This document shows, one piece after another, positions 36,019-37,150 of a DNA stretch of 37,150 nt (position 1 is the first letter of the stretch; the number at the start of each line of letters is the position of its first letter). This DNA comes from a virus, in IMG/VR virus record IMGVR_UViG_3300037670_000035, positions 1 to 37,150 of that record. The stretch is one strand, 5' to 3'. The notes under the pieces are model-generated. The model saw only the letters and a program-made list of their open reading frames with translations, searched no databases and was not told where the DNA came from. Position numbers and translations under genes: made by a program.

Positions 36019-37150
36019 TCAGGTACGCCGCCCACGCTTCCATGAGCTGCCTGCGCTTCTCGATCAGCGTGCCGCGCCGATAGGCGGCCTCGGCCTTGTT
36101 CCTGATCGCGTGCGCCAGCGCCATTTCCACCACCTCGCCGGGGAAGTCGGTCGTCTCGGCCGCCCAGTCCCTGAAGGACGACCGGAACCCGTGGACCGTG
36201 TAGGGCAGGCCGAACCCGCTGCTGGGCGGCTTCTGCACCAGGTACAGCATGGTGTTCTCCGACAGGGCGAAGGGCGGCGTCCTGCGGTCCAGCGGATCCA
36301 GGATGGCGATCGCCTTGGCGGATAGCGGCACGACGTGTTCCCGTCCGCCCTTCATCCGCTCCGGCGGGATCGTCCACAGCCCGGCGTCCAGGTCGAACTC
36401 CGACCACTGCGCCCCTGTCACCTCTTCCGTGCGCGCGGCCGTGAGGATGGTGAAGCGCAGCGCCCGGCGACGGCGGGAGTCGCGCTCGACCAGCCGGGCC
36501 ATGAAGTCGGGCACGTCCCGGTAGGGCATGGCGGCGTGGTGCTTCGGCTTGCGGACCTTTGTAGGCTTCGGCAGCAGCTTGTCCAGGTGGCCCCGCCAGC
36601 GCGCCGGGTTGTCGCCTGTTCGGTAGCCGCGGACCTTGGCCCAGTCCAGCACCCGCTCGATCCGGGCCCGGACCCGGCTGGCCGTCTCGGTCTTCGTGGG
36701 CCAAATCTTCCCCAGGCAGGCGATCACCGCGTCCGTGTCCACCTCGGCCACCGGCAGGCTGCGGGCCGGCCCGTGGTCGCGCAGGGACTGCGCCCACTGG
36801 TCGCCCTGGGCGCCGTTCTTCCAGCCACCCCGGTGGGACTCAATGTAGGCGTCGGCGCACTCGCCGAACGTGATGCCGGTGGTCTGGGCGGCCCGGCGCT
36901 GGGCGATTGGATCCTGCCCGAATGCCACCTGCGTGCGCGCCTCCGCGGCCCTGTCTCGGGCCTGCGCAAGGCTCACGGCCGACAGCGGGCCCAGACCCAT
37001 TTCCCGGCGCTTGCCCTGCCGCTGGAACCTGAAGATCCAGGACCGCGCCCCGGTGGCCGTGACCTGCAGATACAGGCCGCCGCCGTCCGCGTGGTAGCCT
37101 TCCCCCAGGGTCGTGACCTGTCGGGCCGTCAGCCGCTTCTCGCCGCGCAT
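36011..37150 (-). CDS. int: Tyrosine recombinase integrase (DUF4102 N-terminus)
   Basis: 379 residues, starting at the last base of the window, so a longer upstream start cannot be excluded; the start fits the family (LTARQVTTLGEGYHADGGGL). The N-terminal DUF4102 domain (about 7-95) is followed by a SAM-like core-binding domain (about 95-185) and the catalytic domain with R240 (TAART), K267 (KGG), H320-x-x-R323 (HGFRSSFRDW), H347 (ALAHAIRNK) and Y357. All catalytic residues are present. It inserts and excises the phage genome at an attachment site. The gene points inward, with its 5' end next to the window edge where the attachment site is expected. No excisionase is recognised. Confidence 0.93.
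   Translation of the reverse strand: MRGEKRLTARQVTTLGEGYHADGGGLYLQVTATGARSWIFRFQRQGKRREMGLGPLSAVSLAQARDRAAEARTQVAFGQDPIAQRRAAQTTGITFGECADAYIESHRGGWKNGAQGDQWAQSLRDHGPARSLPVAEVDTDAVIACLGKIWPTKTETASRVRARIERVLDWAKVRGYRTGDNPARWRGHLDKLLPKPTKVRKPKHHAAMPYRDVPDFMARLVERDSRRRRALRFTILTAARTEEVTGAQWSEFDLDAGLWTIPPERMKGGREHVVPLSAKAIAILDPLDRRTPPFALSENTMLYLVQKPPSSGFGLPYTVHGFRSSFRDWAAETTDFPGEVVEMALAHAIRNKAEAAYRRGTLIEKRRQLMEAWAAYLRA

Noticed and set aside
35928-36083. Short plus-strand open frame running into the integrase 3' end
   Set aside because: Half of it is antisense to the integrase and it has no ribosome site or recognisable sequence.
1-37150. CRISPR arrays, insertion sequences, rRNA genes
   Set aside because: No regularly spaced repeats, transposase genes with terminal repeats, or rRNA-like stretches were seen on reading either strand.

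Overview
The window is almost entirely one temperate siphophage genome (prophage) from a high-GC proteobacterial host. Several family choices resemble phages of Xanthomonadales such as Stenotrophomonas or Lysobacter: the DUF551 and DUF7220 proteins, the DUF4055 portal, and the DUF2460/DUF2163/NlpC tail tip. The host genus is an inference; no host gene or attachment site is visible. The first base is the end of one gene and the last base is the start codon of the integrase, so both phage/host junctions lie outside.

Layout. (1) 1-4742, minus strand: a leftward early operon of 13 small genes joined by ATGA/TGATG-type stop-start overlaps. Reading with transcription, it holds five unrecognised small proteins, an adenine-type DNA methyltransferase, a tiny membrane protein, a DUF551 protein, one more unknown, an HNH nuclease, then a recombination cassette: Bet annealing protein, YqaJ-type exonuclease and an SSB-like protein with a DDxxIPF tail. 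(2) 4743-5585: a lambda-like immunity region. A short CI-type repressor and a co-transcribed small membrane protein are flanked by two operator clusters, four 15-bp sites on the left and three on the right, all variants of GTAAC-N5-GTTAC. (3) 5586-13215, plus strand: cro-like gene, a CII-position regulator, small early proteins, a replication initiator with a 12-bp triple repeat inside it, DnaB helicase, NinB, an HNH-like protein, RusA, a GIY-YIG-type protein, unknown genes and a second DUF551 gene, ending in a hairpin terminator. (4) 13216-13359: terminator plus a sequence resembling the 3' quarter of a tRNA, ending in CCA. (5) 13360-15848: accessory genes (DUF7220, DUF5664, lipoprotein, metallophosphoesterase, HslV-like Ntn hydrolase). 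(6) 15966-17497: lysis cassette with holin, SAR-type endolysin, two tiny proteins, i-spanin and an out-of-frame o-spanin. (7) 17497-25662: terminase, portal, MuF, scaffold, P22-type coat and neck proteins. (8) 25731-35887: tail genes with a canonical -1 frameshift site between the two chaperone frames, the tape measure, and a tail-tip protein with an apparent inserted beta-propeller-like segment of different base composition. (9) 36011-37150, minus strand: tyrosine integrase.

The genes form a complete lysogeny, replication, recombination, lysis, packaging and long non-contractile tail programme. The most interesting parts beyond standard annotation are the seven-operator immunity region with a repressor lacking a cleavable domain, the membrane protein expressed with that repressor, the GGGAAAC frameshift site, the probable origin inside the initiator gene, the tail-tip insertion, the tRNA-like fragment, and several genes under 60 codons supported by stop-start overlaps. 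All calls were made by reading; no database search or folding program was run.
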